In this document: piece by piece, positions 45,309 through 54,732 of the stretch | Layout of the letters: every line of letters begins with the position of its first letter | Position numbering within the stretch: position 1 is the stretch's first letter | Assembly: GCA_028715985.1 (NCBI GenBank) | Contig: JAQUQR010000001.1 | Location: forward strand, 1 to 64,000 | Direction of reading: 5' to 3' | DNA: 64,000 nucleotides | Origin: Methanocellales archaeon | GTDB lineage: Archaea > Halobacteriota > UBA148 | Position numbers and translations under genes: made by a program | The notes under the pieces: model-generated | Databases searched by the model: none | What the model saw: the letters and a program-made list of their open reading frames with translations, nothing else | Told to the model about the DNA's origin: nothing

Positions 45309-46889
45309 ATGAAATACATCGTGATTACGGGCGGAGTTATGAGTGGCTTAGGAAAGGGAATTACGGCCGCATCAGTGGGTCAAATTCTGAAAAACAAAGG
45401 ATATGAAGTTACTGCAATCAAGATCGATCCCTACATAAACATCGATGCAGGTACGATGAATCCCTTCCAACATGGGGAGGTCTATATACTCAAAGACGGT
45501 GCTGAGGTTGACTTGGACCTGGGACATTACGAGCGTTTTCTTGATACTGAACTTACCGGCGAGCATAATCTGACAACAGGCAAGGTATATCGTTCTGTGA
45601 TCGAAAAAGAGCGCAGAGGAGACTATCTCGGGGGCACCGTTCAAATAATCCCCCATATAACCAATGATATCAAGGAACGAATAAGGCATGTTGCAGCCAA
45701 AAGCAAGGCAGATATTTGCTTGATCGAGATAGGTGGTACGGTTGGTGACATCGAGAGCATGCCGTTCCTGGAAGCCGTCCGCCAAATGCATGGTGAGGAG
45801 GCTGAAGAGGACTTGGTTTTCATCCATGTTACCTTGGTACCTCTTAGCCTGCTGGGGGAACAAAAAACTAAACCAACACAGCATTCAGTTAAGGCGTTCC
45901 GAGAATTGGGACTCAGCCCTGACATAATCGTTGGGCGATGTAAGACGCCTTTATCACAGGAAACAAAATCGAAAATTTCGCTGTTCTGTGACGTGCCTGT
46001 TCAAGCAGTAATAAATGCACATGATGCCGAGGATATTTACTTTGTACCTCTCTTATTGGAGGAGGAGGGTCTAGGTGAATTTCTCATGAACAAACTTCAT
46101 CTTACTCCCCGAGGGGATAGGACGGAATGGCGCCAGATGGTTGAAAAAATGTCCTCTTTAAAAAGAAGAGTTAGTGTTGCAATAGTCGGTAAATACACCC
46201 ATCTCGAAGATGCATACCTGAGCATCAAAGAGGCATTGAAACATGCTGGCATCGATCTGGGCTGTGCTATAGATATCACATGGATCGAGGCAGAAAATCT
46301 TGAGGCAGAAGGAACGAAATGCCTAGATGGTTTGGGCGGCATACTGGTTCCCGGGGGATTTGGCGTCAGGGGAACGGAAGGCAAGATTTGTGCCATTAAA
46401 TATGCCAGAGAGAACGATGTACCCTTTTTGGGACTTTGTTTTGGCATGCAGCTAGCAGTCATCGAATTTGCCAGAAATGTAGTTGGTTTAGAGGGTGCAG
46501 GCAGCTCTGAATTGGCGGAGACTAAACATCCGGTTATCGATCTTCTGCCGGAGCAATGTGGCATCGAAGACATGGGCGGAACGATGCGTTTGGGTAATTA
46601 CGAAGCGAGCTTAAAAAAAGGATCCCTCGCACATAGGATCTACGGGGCTACGGAGATCATTGAACGCCACAGGCATAGATATGAGGTGAATCCAAGATAT
46701 ATAGATCAAATAGGGGCGCATGGCATGATCTTTTCCGGCAGGAACGACCACAGGATGGAGATCGCAGAGATCCCCTCTCATACTTTCTTCTTCGCCTCAC
46801 AATTCCACCCGGAATTCACATCGCGTCCTGGGCGGGCTTCACCGCCGTTCAAGGCGTTTGTAAAAGCGATTTTAGAATCATCTCGGTGA
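45309..46889 (+). CDS. pyrG: CTP synthase
   Basis: This 526-residue enzyme aminates UTP to CTP. The N-terminal synthase domain starts [20 protein letters not shown] and has [20 protein letters not shown]. The C-terminal class I glutaminase has the catalytic Cys in [15 protein letters not shown] and the His/Glu in SQFHPEF. ATG 45309 was chosen as the family start; it follows GTGAGTGAG by few bases. Confidence 0.97.
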   Translation: MKYIVITGGVMSGLGKGITAASVGQILKNKGYEVTAIKIDPYINIDAGTMNPFQHGEVYILKDGAEVDLDLGHYERFLDTELTGEHNLTTGKVYRSVIEKERRGDYLGGTVQIIPHITNDIKERIRHVAAKSKADICLIEIGGTVGDIESMPFLEAVRQMHGEEAEEDLVFIHVTLVPLSLLGEQKTKPTQHSVKAFRELGLSPDIIVGRCKTPLSQETKSKISLFCDVPVQAVINAHDAEDIYFVPLLLEEEGLGEFLMNKLHLTPRGDRTEWRQMVEKMSSLKRRVSVAIVGKYTHLEDAYLSIKEALKHAGIDLGCAIDITWIEAENLEAEGTKCLDGLGGILVPGGFGVRGTEGKICAIKYARENDVPFLGLCFGMQLAVIEFARNVVGLEGAGSSELAETKHPVIDLLPEQCGIEDMGGTMRLGNYEASLKKGSLAHRIYGATEIIERHRHRYEVNPRYIDQIGAHGMIFSGRNDHRMEIAEIPSHTFFFASQFHPEFTSRPGRASPPFKAFVKAILESSR

Positions 46890-47054
46890 ATGGTTGGACA
46901 TACATATATATCTATCTATTCATCCATCTATTTTTATTTAGAAACAAATTTATGCCCCCTATTGATGCCTCTCTACTAAATTGGGCTGACCCATATGGCA
47001 AGAAAAGCACTTTTTATAATGCCCGAAGTAATTACTTATCAAAACGTGGTATGC

Positions 47055-48197
47055 ATGAACAAAGATGTGATGGCTAAAGAGGCTATATATTTGATCCAAA
47101 CATACAAGCGCCAGCCCCTTGTTATCGCGAAGGGTAAAGGTGCAATTGTATGGGATATAAGTGGTAAGGAGTACATCGACTGCATAGCTGGCATAGCGGT
47201 TAACAATGTCGGACACTGTCACCCAAAGGTCGTTTCTGCGATTAAGAAGCAAGCAGAGCGATTGATTCACACATCCAATTTGTATTATACGGAGGTACAA
47301 GTTGAGCTTGCAGAAAAAATAGCATCTCTGACACGCTTGGACAAGGTTTTCTTCTGTAACTCAGGTACAGAAGCGGTTGAAGCTGCTCTAAAGCTCGCAA
47401 GAAAAGCATCTGAAAAAACAGACTTCATAGCAGCTGACGGCTCTTTTCATGGCAGAAGCATGGGTGCACTGAGCGTTACATCGAAGGAAAGGTACAGAAA
47501 ATCGTTCGAGCCCCTGATTCCTGGGGTCAAGTTTGTACCGTATGATGATGCAGAGGCGATTAAAAATTCGATCACTCCAAAAACAGCTGCGATCATCCTG
47601 GAGCCCATTCAGGGCGAGGGAGGAGTAAATGTACCTTCAGACGGATATCTAAGGGCTGTGAGAGAGATCTGTGATGATGCTGATATATTGCTCATTTTCG
47701 ATGAGGTGCAGACTGGCTTCGGCAGGACCGGGAGATGGTTTGCATCCATGCACTGGGGCGTCCAGCCGGATATTATGGTCCTTGCAAAGGCAATGGCTGG
47801 GGGCTTTCCCATGGGTGCAATGGTTGCGAAAGAGAGTGTGGCAAAAAAGTTCCAAAGCGGAGATCACGCCTCTACGTTTGGAGGGGATCCACTGGCATGT
47901 GCAGCCTCGCTCGGGGCGATAGAGGCACTTGAAGATGGTTTGGTAGATAGGTCAGAAAAACTGGGAAAATACTTCCTTGAAAAATTAGGCGAGCTGAGGC
48001 ACGACTACATCAAGGAGATTCGTGGTAAGGGATTGATGATCGGGATGGAGTTGGCGATGGACGGGAGTTCCATAGTCGATAAGGCGAGGGACAGAGGGGT
48101 ATTGCTAAATTGTATCTCAGAGACGGTGCTCAGATTTGCGCCACCGTTGGTTATCACAAAAGAGCAGATCGACAGGGTGGTGGAAGTTCTTGGCTAG
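47055..48197 (+). CDS. argD: Acetylornithine aminotransferase-type protein
   Basis: This 380-residue class III PLP aminotransferase has the PLP lysine in VLAKAMAGGFPMGAM, with DEVQTGFGRTGRW upstream. NSGTEAVEAALKLARK and the GSFHGRSMGALS segment are typical of the acetylornithine group. N-acetylornithine is the likely substrate in arginine synthesis; succinyldiaminopimelate or lysine-pathway roles are possible. ATG 47055 fits homologue length; upstream in-frame ATGs exist. The end overlaps hisC. Confidence 0.88.
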   Translation: MNKDVMAKEAIYLIQTYKRQPLVIAKGKGAIVWDISGKEYIDCIAGIAVNNVGHCHPKVVSAIKKQAERLIHTSNLYYTEVQVELAEKIASLTRLDKVFFCNSGTEAVEAALKLARKASEKTDFIAADGSFHGRSMGALSVTSKERYRKSFEPLIPGVKFVPYDDAEAIKNSITPKTAAIILEPIQGEGGVNVPSDGYLRAVREICDDADILLIFDEVQTGFGRTGRWFASMHWGVQPDIMVLAKAMAGGFPMGAMVAKESVAKKFQSGDHASTFGGDPLACAASLGAIEALEDGLVDRSEKLGKYFLEKLGELRHDYIKEIRGKGLMIGMELAMDGSSIVDKARDRGVLLNCISETVLRFAPPLVITKEQIDRVVEVLG

Positions 48198-49266
48198 GAT
48201 AAGGAATGCAATTCTTAAGATAAGCGAATATGTGCCGGGAAAGACGATAGAGGATGTAGCCAAAGAATATGGTTTTATCCCCGAAGAGGTCATAAAGCTG
48301 GGTTCAAACGAGAATCCCTTGGGACCTAGTCCTAAGGCAGTTCAAGCGGTGAAAGATCATGCAAGCACCATCAGTGTTTACCCTCCATCGGGTGCCAAGG
48401 AGTTGAGGCATGCGCTGGCACAATATGTCGGTTACCCGGTGAATCAGATAGTGGTCGGCAACGGCATGGATGGCGTGCTCGATATATTTACTCGCTTATT
48501 TATGGAGAAAAATGATGAAGTGATCATACCGATTCCCACCTTTTCCTATTATGAGCTTTTTACATTAGCTTGTGGGGCTGTCCCCGTCTTCTTGCCCAGA
48601 AATTCAACTTTTGATGTTGACGTTCAAAAATTGCTGGGTGCTGTGAGCAAAAGGACCAAAATCATTTTCCTATGCTCGCCGAACAATCCGACAGGAAATC
48701 CGGTGAAGGAGAGTGACCTTAGGCAAATACTCGACGCCACAGAAATAATGATAATCTTGGACGAGGCCTATGTGGAATTTGCGGATTTTTCCATGGTGGA
48801 ACTTATCAGGGAATATGAAAACCTCATCGTCACGCGCTCGATGTCCAAAGCATTTGGGTTAGCGGGGTTGAGGATAGGTTATGCTGTGGCGCCTCCTGAG
48901 ATTTCTAGAGAATATATGAAGGTTGCTCCGGTCTTTAGCGTTAACAGGCTTGGGATGTCTGCAGGAGTAGCAGCGTTAGGGGATGACGAACATCTCACCC
49001 GGACGATCAAAACCATAAGGAGTGGCAGGGCATTTCTCCAGAATAACATGCCTTTCAAAGTATATCCCTCTCAAGCAAACTTTGTTTTGGTGGATGTGTC
49101 CCCGTTTTCCTCAGAAGAAATATGTGAATCGCTCTTGAGAAAAGGAATAATTGTTCGGGACTGCAGCTCTTTCAGAGGTGCCGGAGACTCATTGATCCGG
49201 GTAAGCGTTGGTACCAAGGAACAGAATAAGCGTGTTATCGAAGCTTTTAAGGGTGTAAGGACTTGA
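48190..49266 (+). CDS. hisC: Histidinol-phosphate aminotransferase
   Basis: This 358-residue fold-type I aminotransferase has the N-terminal KLGSNENPLGPSPKA, SPNNPTGNPV, LDEAYVEF and the PLP lysine in TRSMSKAFGLAGLRIGY, all typical of HisC. It converts imidazole acetol phosphate to histidinol phosphate. The start is TTG 48190, inside the end of argD, with GGTGG shortly upstream. It is coupled to the next gene by TTGA overlap. Confidence 0.9.
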   Translation: MARIRNAILKISEYVPGKTIEDVAKEYGFIPEEVIKLGSNENPLGPSPKAVQAVKDHASTISVYPPSGAKELRHALAQYVGYPVNQIVVGNGMDGVLDIFTRLFMEKNDEVIIPIPTFSYYELFTLACGAVPVFLPRNSTFDVDVQKLLGAVSKRTKIIFLCSPNNPTGNPVKESDLRQILDATEIMIILDEAYVEFADFSMVELIREYENLIVTRSMSKAFGLAGLRIGYAVAPPEISREYMKVAPVFSVNRLGMSAGVAALGDDEHLTRTIKTIRSGRAFLQNNMPFKVYPSQANFVLVDVSPFSSEEICESLLRKGIIVRDCSSFRGAGDSLIRVSVGTKEQNKRVIEAFKGVRT

Positions 49267-49784
49267 AGGTTGGCATCACAGGAACTCCAGGGACCGGCAA
49301 AAGTGCAGTCTGCGAAATCCTCCAAAAATACTACCCTGTGATCGATCTGAATCAACTCATCAAGGAAAAGAAATTCTATACGAAAAAAGATCGAGAGCGC
49401 AATACTCTGGTCGCAGATACGGATGTGCTCCTAAAATATGTGTCAAATTATTCGAAGGGCGTAAAACAAACGGCCATATTTGAGGGGCATTTGGCGCATC
49501 ATCTTCCCTTGGATATGGTCATTGTGCTTAGGGCATCACCTTCTGAGCTCAAGAGACGGCTGAGCAAAAAGGGATTTGATGAAGCCAAGATAAAGGAGAA
49601 TGTGGAGGCCGAAGCACTGGATGTCATACTCGTTGAAGCACTTGAAAGGCATGAAAATGTACATGAGATAGATACGTCTAAGAAGGATGTAACCGAGGTT
49701 GTGAGCTGTATCATGGAGATCATCGATGGCTCGGAAAAGTACCGTCCGGGGTCAATTGATTGGAGCGGAGAGTTATTCGGATGA
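49263..49784 (+). CDS. AK6/Fap7-type nucleoside-phosphate kinase
   Basis: This 173-residue P-loop kinase has Walker A VGITGTPGTGKSAVCEIL and FEGHLAHHLP, with RASPSELKRRLSKKGFDEAK as the mobile lid region. These are marks of the AK6/Fap7 family, which has adenylate kinase activity and takes part in small-subunit rRNA maturation in eukaryotes. The start is TTG 49263. It sits between hisC and the CDP-alcohol transferase with overlaps on both sides. Confidence 0.88.
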   Translation: MKVGITGTPGTGKSAVCEILQKYYPVIDLNQLIKEKKFYTKKDRERNTLVADTDVLLKYVSNYSKGVKQTAIFEGHLAHHLPLDMVIVLRASPSELKRRLSKKGFDEAKIKENVEAEALDVILVEALERHENVHEIDTSKKDVTEVVSCIMEIIDGSEKYRPGSIDWSGELFG

Positions 49785-50380
49785 CCCTTGAATCGTTCAG
49801 ACCATTTTTTAGGGGGCTTATAGACCCGATAGCAAGTGCACTAGAGGATCTGGGTGCTGGTCCAAATTCCTTATCAGTTGCATCGCTATTTTTCGCAGCA
49901 CTGGCAGGTATTTCCCTCTATTTCAGGTTTTTATTCCTTGCTGGGCTCATGGTCTTTCTAAATGCAGCCTCTGATGCACTGGATGGGGCACTTGCACGCC
50001 GTATTGGTACGGCAGACTTGCGAGGTGACTTTCTAGATCATGTGATCGATAGATATGCTGATATATTCATCGTATGTGGAATCTTCTTTGGAGGCTATGC
50101 ACCTTGGCAGATCGGCGTTGCTGCGATCACAGGCGTGTTATTAACGAGTTATCTAGGGACACAAGCACAGGCTGTGAATATTGGAAGATATTACGGCGGA
50201 ATTTTGGGCAGGGCTGATAGGCTGGTAGTTATATTTATCGCGATAATCGCAAATTCGGTCTACTCGGAGGACATTTATGGGTTGCCCCTTCTTGGGTGGG
50301 TACTGCTCCTAATAGCAATTACTAGCCATTTTACAGCCATTCAACGATTTATACGCATCTGGCAGGAGCTCTCTAAGTAG
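49781..50380 (+). CDS. CDP-alcohol phosphatidyltransferase
   Basis: This 199-residue membrane enzyme has the signature D-x2-D-G-x2-A-R-x9-G-x3-D-x3-D, seen as SDALDGALARR with GDFLDHVIDRYAD (about residues 65-95). About six helices surround it. Family members attach alcohol phosphates to CDP-archaeol; archaetidylinositol phosphate synthase is the nearest guess. It starts in an ATGA overlap with the AK6-type gene. Confidence 0.85.
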   Translation: MTLESFRPFFRGLIDPIASALEDLGAGPNSLSVASLFFAALAGISLYFRFLFLAGLMVFLNAASDALDGALARRIGTADLRGDFLDHVIDRYADIFIVCGIFFGGYAPWQIGVAAITGVLLTSYLGTQAQAVNIGRYYGGILGRADRLVVIFIAIIANSVYSEDIYGLPLLGWVLLLIAITSHFTAIQRFIRIWQELSK

Positions 50381-50395
50381 GGCTTCAAAAATATC

Positions 50396-51622
50396 TCAGG
50401 CGAACATCTCTCCAGCATCAGATGAGGGCTCCATTTTTGGAGAATTGGTTAAAACTTTTTTTACAGCTCTATCAAAATCGCTCATCGTTACAGCCTCCCT
50501 ATTCTCCCGGATTGCAAACATCCCCGCTTCCATGACGATGGCGCTCAGATCCGCCCCACTTAAGCCACCAGTTACAGATGTTATTTGCTTAAAGTCGATT
50601 TCATCAGCGAGATTTATGTCCTTGGTATGGATTTTGAGTATCTCCACTCGGGCCTCAAGGTTTGGTAGCGGTACCTCGATCATTCTATCAAAACGGCCAG
50701 GGCGAAGTAGGGCAAGGTCCAGAATATCCGGGCGATTGGTAGCTGCGATAATCTTAACATCTCCTCTTGGATCGAATCCATCCATCTCTGCTAGGAGTTG
50801 CATAAGAGTTCTTTGAACCTCTCTGTCACCAGACGTTGCACTTTCGAGACGTTTTGCCCCTATTGCATCCAACTCGTCTATAAATATGATAGAGGGTGAC
50901 TTCTCTCTCGCCATTTCGAATAACTCGCGGACAAGGCGAGCGCCTTCGCCGATATACTTTTGAATCAGTTCGGAGCCCACAATCCTAATAAAAGTAGCCT
51001 CTGTGCGTTTAGCAACAGCTTTTGCCATCAGCGTTTTTCCGCTTCCGGGTGGACCATATAACAATACGCCTTTTGGCGGTTTTATGCCCACCTTGGCAAA
51101 GATGTCTGGATTAATTAATGGTAGCTCAACGATCTCCTTTAATTCTTGTATTTGGGCTTCAAGTCCGCCTATTTGATCGTAATCTACAGACGGAGATTCG
51201 ATGATTTCCATGCCATAAACCGTTGGATCCTTGGGTGGCGACAAAACGCCAACAACTGCCAAAGTCTGCTGATTCAGGGCAACCCTGGTTCCAGGCAGTA
51301 GACTGGACCCTTCGATAAATTGAGAGGCATTTACAACAAATTTAGGACCTGTGCTGCTCTTAATCACCACTTTCTCATTTTCTAGAACATCTAGGATGGT
51401 CCCAACCACTAAGGGTGGACCTTTTAGTCTTTCAAGTTCACTCTTCAGTTTTCGGATCTCTCGCTCGTACTGTATTTTTTGGTTTTCTGCAGATCGCCTT
51501 TCGCTCTCTATTCTGCGATAATCCTCCCAAAGTCTGAGATTTTTCTCCTCTAATTGACGAACTCTGTCAAGCAGGTATTTTGAGAAATCATCTAGCTCTG
51601 GGTCAGCATCAACATCACTCAT
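50396..51622 (-). CDS. pan: Proteasome-activating nucleotidase PAN
   Basis: This 408-residue AAA+ unfoldase feeds substrates to the 20S proteasome. An N-terminal coiled coil ([20 protein letters not shown]) precedes an OB domain. Walker A is [17 protein letters not shown], Walker [12 protein letters not shown], and the arginine-finger region is [13 protein letters not shown]. The C-terminus is MFA, a variant of the HbYX proteasome-docking motif with Phe for Tyr. ATG 51622 leaves room for a divergent promoter (TATA-like GTATATATC at 51656-51664); ATG 51652 is the longer alternative. Confidence 0.93.
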   Translation of the reverse strand: MSDVDADPELDDFSKYLLDRVRQLEEKNLRLWEDYRRIESERRSAENQKIQYEREIRKLKSELERLKGPPLVVGTILDVLENEKVVIKSSTGPKFVVNASQFIEGSSLLPGTRVALNQQTLAVVGVLSPPKDPTVYGMEIIESPSVDYDQIGGLEAQIQELKEIVELPLINPDIFAKVGIKPPKGVLLYGPPGSGKTLMAKAVAKRTEATFIRIVGSELIQKYIGEGARLVRELFEMAREKSPSIIFIDELDAIGAKRLESATSGDREVQRTLMQLLAEMDGFDPRGDVKIIAATNRPDILDLALLRPGRFDRMIEVPLPNLEARVEILKIHTKDINLADEIDFKQITSVTGGLSGADLSAIVMEAGMFAIRENREAVTMSDFDRAVKKVLTNSPKMEPSSDAGEMFA

Positions 51623-51671
51623 CTGTAATCCCGTAATATTAATTAGGCTCATGTTGTATATATCTCTTGGT

Positions 51672-52247
51672 ATGGTCTACTGTGAAATATGCGGCGCTGA
51701 AATCAAAGGACAGTTACATATAATCAAAATAGAGAGATCCAATCTAAACGCATGTGGAAAATGTGCACAGTATGAAAAGCATCCAACCTATGGGGATCCT
51801 TCTATGTCTGGAAGCCAAGCTGTACTTTCGGATATAGCCAAGAAATACTCTTTTGGACTGGGGGGTGTTAGTAGTGTGCGCAGGGTGGAAGACGATCAGC
51901 GTAGGTTACTTCGCGGAGACCACGTTAAAAAAATCAGAAGAAATAGGGACACATATGACCAACTTTTTGGAGAGCTAATCCCGGATTTTTATACGATAAT
52001 CCGCAGAGCACGTCAAGCTCACGGTTGGACTCAAGAAGAGTTTGCTTCTATGGTAAAAGAGAAGTCATCGCTGATAAGTAAAATAGAGCGTGGAGATATG
52101 GTGCCAGACGATGAATTGCGAAAGAAATTGGAGCACACTCTGGCCATCAAGCTAACTGAACAGGTCCTGGAGCCTAAGCTGGACACACAGAACCCAAAAG
52201 AACTTACGTTTGGAGAGATCGCTGTGATAAAACATAAAAAAAGATAG
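51672..52247 (+). CDS. Multiprotein-bridging-factor 1 homologue (aMBF1)
   Basis: This 191-residue protein starts with a zinc ribbon ([11 protein letters not shown] and [11 protein letters not shown]). After a variable linker comes a helix-turn-helix of the Cro/XRE type ([20 protein letters not shown] then [13 protein letters not shown]). This is the aMBF1 layout, a general transcription-related factor of archaea. ATG 51672 begins the zinc ribbon and fits the family. It is divergent from PAN. Confidence 0.93.
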   Translation: MVYCEICGAEIKGQLHIIKIERSNLNACGKCAQYEKHPTYGDPSMSGSQAVLSDIAKKYSFGLGGVSSVRRVEDDQRRLLRGDHVKKIRRNRDTYDQLFGELIPDFYTIIRRARQAHGWTQEEFASMVKEKSSLISKIERGDMVPDDELRKKLEHTLAIKLTEQVLEPKLDTQNPKELTFGEIAVIKHKKR

Positions 52248-52292
52248 CAGAGGGCAGTAGCACCCCATCCATCACGTCTACTAGTGGAAAAA

Positions 52293-52847
52293 TTAAAGCA
52301 GAAATACGGCAGCAGCCACTACAGTCGTCCAAGAGCCGTTTTTCCCTCCAACGGCAGATTGGGTTATGTTCTTCGTTCTGACTATTTTACCACTAATTTT
52401 CCAGATTTCCCTCTTCTCATCATAACTAACATTTGGGTCAAATTCAACGCCCAGCGTGGATGCTAACATCGATGCAGCCAAATCTTCTGCATAATCTCCT
52501 GCTATTTGTTCAGTCTCACCAAAAGAATGGTGCTCGCTCAAATATCCATATGCCTTTCGATCTGAGGGTATTGCACATCCAACCGATGCAACAATTAGTC
52601 GATTATGCTCATTTGTTGCATTCTGTGCCATGACACAAAATACGACTTGTCCTGGCTCTAATTCACCTAAATATTGGCTTCTTGGGACTATTCTACAGCC
52701 AGGCGGAAAAATGCTTGAAACAGTAACAAGATTATATTTTTCTATCTTGGCATCTCTTAGGGCCAACTCATAGGAGCTTAGCTTTTCTGTATGCCTCCCA
52801 ACACCTCTCGTAAAAAACATCATCTTAGGAACCAATGGCGTATTCAT
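52293..52847 (-). CDS. pdaD: Pyruvoyl-dependent arginine decarboxylase
   Basis: This 184-residue proenzyme cleaves itself to form a pyruvoyl group and then makes agmatine from arginine, feeding polyamine (and possibly agmatidine) synthesis. The cleavage site is the Ser-Ser pair at about residues 44-45 in [26 protein letters not shown] is conserved. The length is normal for archaeal members. Confidence 0.93.
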   Translation of the reverse strand: MNTPLVPKMMFFTRGVGRHTEKLSSYELALRDAKIEKYNLVTVSSIFPPGCRIVPRSQYLGELEPGQVVFCVMAQNATNEHNRLIVASVGCAIPSDRKAYGYLSEHHSFGETEQIAGDYAEDLAASMLASTLGVEFDPNVSYDEKREIWKISGKIVRTKNITQSAVGGKNGSWTTVVAAAVFLL

Positions 52848-53023
52848 TTGTCACCTCTCTTGCAGAACTTGTACTTAAATGTAACATATACGCTTAAAAT
52901 CATTTTCATATCCTAGATAAAAATTTTTGAGATAAATTGCTAGATTTGGCAATACAATAAAAGATATACAGCTGTACTCCCATACATAAGTAAACTAGTA
53001 CAGGAATTGATGGAATGATCTGA

Positions 53024-53812
53024 ATGGAATCAAGACAATACCATATCGATTGTTGTCAAGGAGATGTAGCACGGTATGTTTTGTTACCTGGTGATCCTGC
53101 ACGCATATCAATCATCTCCAAATTATGGGCCAGCTTTCGAGAGGTGGCGAGACACAGGGAATACAGCACCAACACAGGGGTGTACAAAGGAGTGCCCATT
53201 AGCGCCGTCTCCACTGGAATCGGTAGCCCATCTGCTGGAATCGCAGTAGAGGAGCTGGCAAGAATTGGCGCTGACACGATGATAAGGGTTGGAAGTTGCG
53301 GTGCGATTCAGCCACATATCAATTGTGGCGATCTTGTGATATCCACTGGGGCAGTACGCCTCGAGGGAACAAGCAAACAATACATATGCTCGGAATATCC
53401 AGCTGTTGCGAGCTATGAGGTCGTGTTGTCACTGATAGAGGCAGCAGAAATCTTAGGATGTACATACCATGTGGGAATTACCGCATCGACGGACTCTTTC
53501 TATTGCGGACAAGGGAGAGCTGGGTTCAGTGGACATAAATCGAGCATGACAAATAATTTGATGTCAGATCTTCAGAGAGCAGGTGTGCTTAACTTAGAAA
53601 TGGAGACAGCAGCCATCTTCACGTTAGCAAACCTCTTCGGGCTCAGGGCCGGATCCATTTGCACGGTGTTCGCAGTTAGCCCAGACAAGTTTGAGTTAAA
53701 GGGAGAGCAAGATGCAGCCCAAGTTGCTAGTGAGGCGGTTAAGATACTCAGTGAATGGGATGTAAGGAAAGAGAAACGCGATAAGAAATATTGGTATCCT
53801 TCTTTAATGTGA
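53024..53812 (+). CDS. Nucleoside phosphorylase, uridine phosphorylase-like
   Basis: This 262-residue enzyme of the NP-I family has VLLPGDPARISIIS with the phosphate-binding segment, STGIGSPSAGIAVEEL, MIRVGSCGAIQ and LEMETAAIFTLA. The pattern is nearest to uridine phosphorylase. It cleaves the nucleoside glycosidic bond with phosphate. It lies nine bases before the MTA-phosphorylase homologue, forming a nucleoside salvage pair. Confidence 0.88.
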   Translation: MESRQYHIDCCQGDVARYVLLPGDPARISIISKLWASFREVARHREYSTNTGVYKGVPISAVSTGIGSPSAGIAVEELARIGADTMIRVGSCGAIQPHINCGDLVISTGAVRLEGTSKQYICSEYPAVASYEVVLSLIEAAEILGCTYHVGITASTDSFYCGQGRAGFSGHKSSMTNNLMSDLQRAGVLNLEMETAAIFTLANLFGLRAGSICTVFAVSPDKFELKGEQDAAQVASEAVKILSEWDVRKEKRDKKYWYPSLM

Positions 53813-53821
53813 GATGATCCT

Positions 53822-54592
53822 ATGAGAATTGCCATAATAGGTGGAAGCGGTGTTTATGACATTGCATTGCTTGAGTCAAGAGAAGAAATCATCAAGACGG
53901 AATATGGTGCTGCCAATATAACTAAGGGGCAGTATGGGGATAGGGAGATCGTCTTTCTTGCAAGGCATGGTAAAGGTCATGGGATACCCCCCCATAAGAT
54001 CAATCACCGAGCTAATATTGCTGCACTGAAAGCCCTGGGAGTCGAAAGGATTATTGGAACGACTGCTGTGGGGGGCATAAATTCTAGCATGAAACCGGGT
54101 GATTTCATATTACTGGATCAATTTCTGGATTTTACGAAGCAAACTCTGACGTTTCATGATGAAGAGGTTGCACACATTGAAATGACAAATCCCTATTGTC
54201 CGGGGCTTAGGAAAATCATCCTGCAAGCATCAAAAGCACTGGAAATGAGCTTGCATGAAAAAGGAACCTATGTCTGCGTCGAAGGTCCGCGATTTGAAAC
54301 TAGTGCGGAGATACAGATGTTTGCACTTCTTGGAGGGGATGTGGTGGGAATGACAGTCGCCAAAGAGTGCATCTTGGCTAGGGAAGTTGGAATCTGTTAC
54401 GCTGCCATAGCACTGGTTGCAAACCCGGCAGCAGGCATCTCATATGAAGAGCCTGGAATTCGCCAGATAATCTCTTTTATGGAGTCTAAACAGGAACGTC
54501 TCAGCAAACTTCTCAGGAAGACCCTTTCGATTTTACCGGAAGAGAGAAGTTGTGAATGTGGGGATAAGCCTGATAGGGCATCTATATGTTGA
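53822..54592 (+). CDS. MTA/MTI phosphorylase family protein
   Basis: This 256-residue trimeric-type nucleoside phosphorylase has IAIIGGSGVYD, RHGKGHGIPPHKINHRANI, TTAVGGINSSMKPGDF and CVEGPRFETSAEIQMFA. It salvages methylthio-nucleosides from polyamine and SAM metabolism. At the base-recognition site it has Asn201 (VANPAAG) where human MTAP has Asp. This suggests a 6-oxopurine such as methylthioinosine as substrate, as in the deaminating archaeal pathway. That specificity is inferred, not shown. Confidence 0.85.
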   Translation: MRIAIIGGSGVYDIALLESREEIIKTEYGAANITKGQYGDREIVFLARHGKGHGIPPHKINHRANIAALKALGVERIIGTTAVGGINSSMKPGDFILLDQFLDFTKQTLTFHDEEVAHIEMTNPYCPGLRKIILQASKALEMSLHEKGTYVCVEGPRFETSAEIQMFALLGGDVVGMTVAKECILAREVGICYAAIALVANPAAGISYEEPGIRQIISFMESKQERLSKLLRKTLSILPEERSCECGDKPDRASIC

Positions 54593-54732
54593 TGTTGAGC
54601 AAGACTTTTAGTTATCCAATGGTTATCCAATTATATACTAAAGAAATATTAGCTCTTTGAATGCTGTGTAAGATATTCGAACCAGCATTTGAACTCATAC
54701 ATATATGCTAACTTTGTGCTGTTTAATTTATA

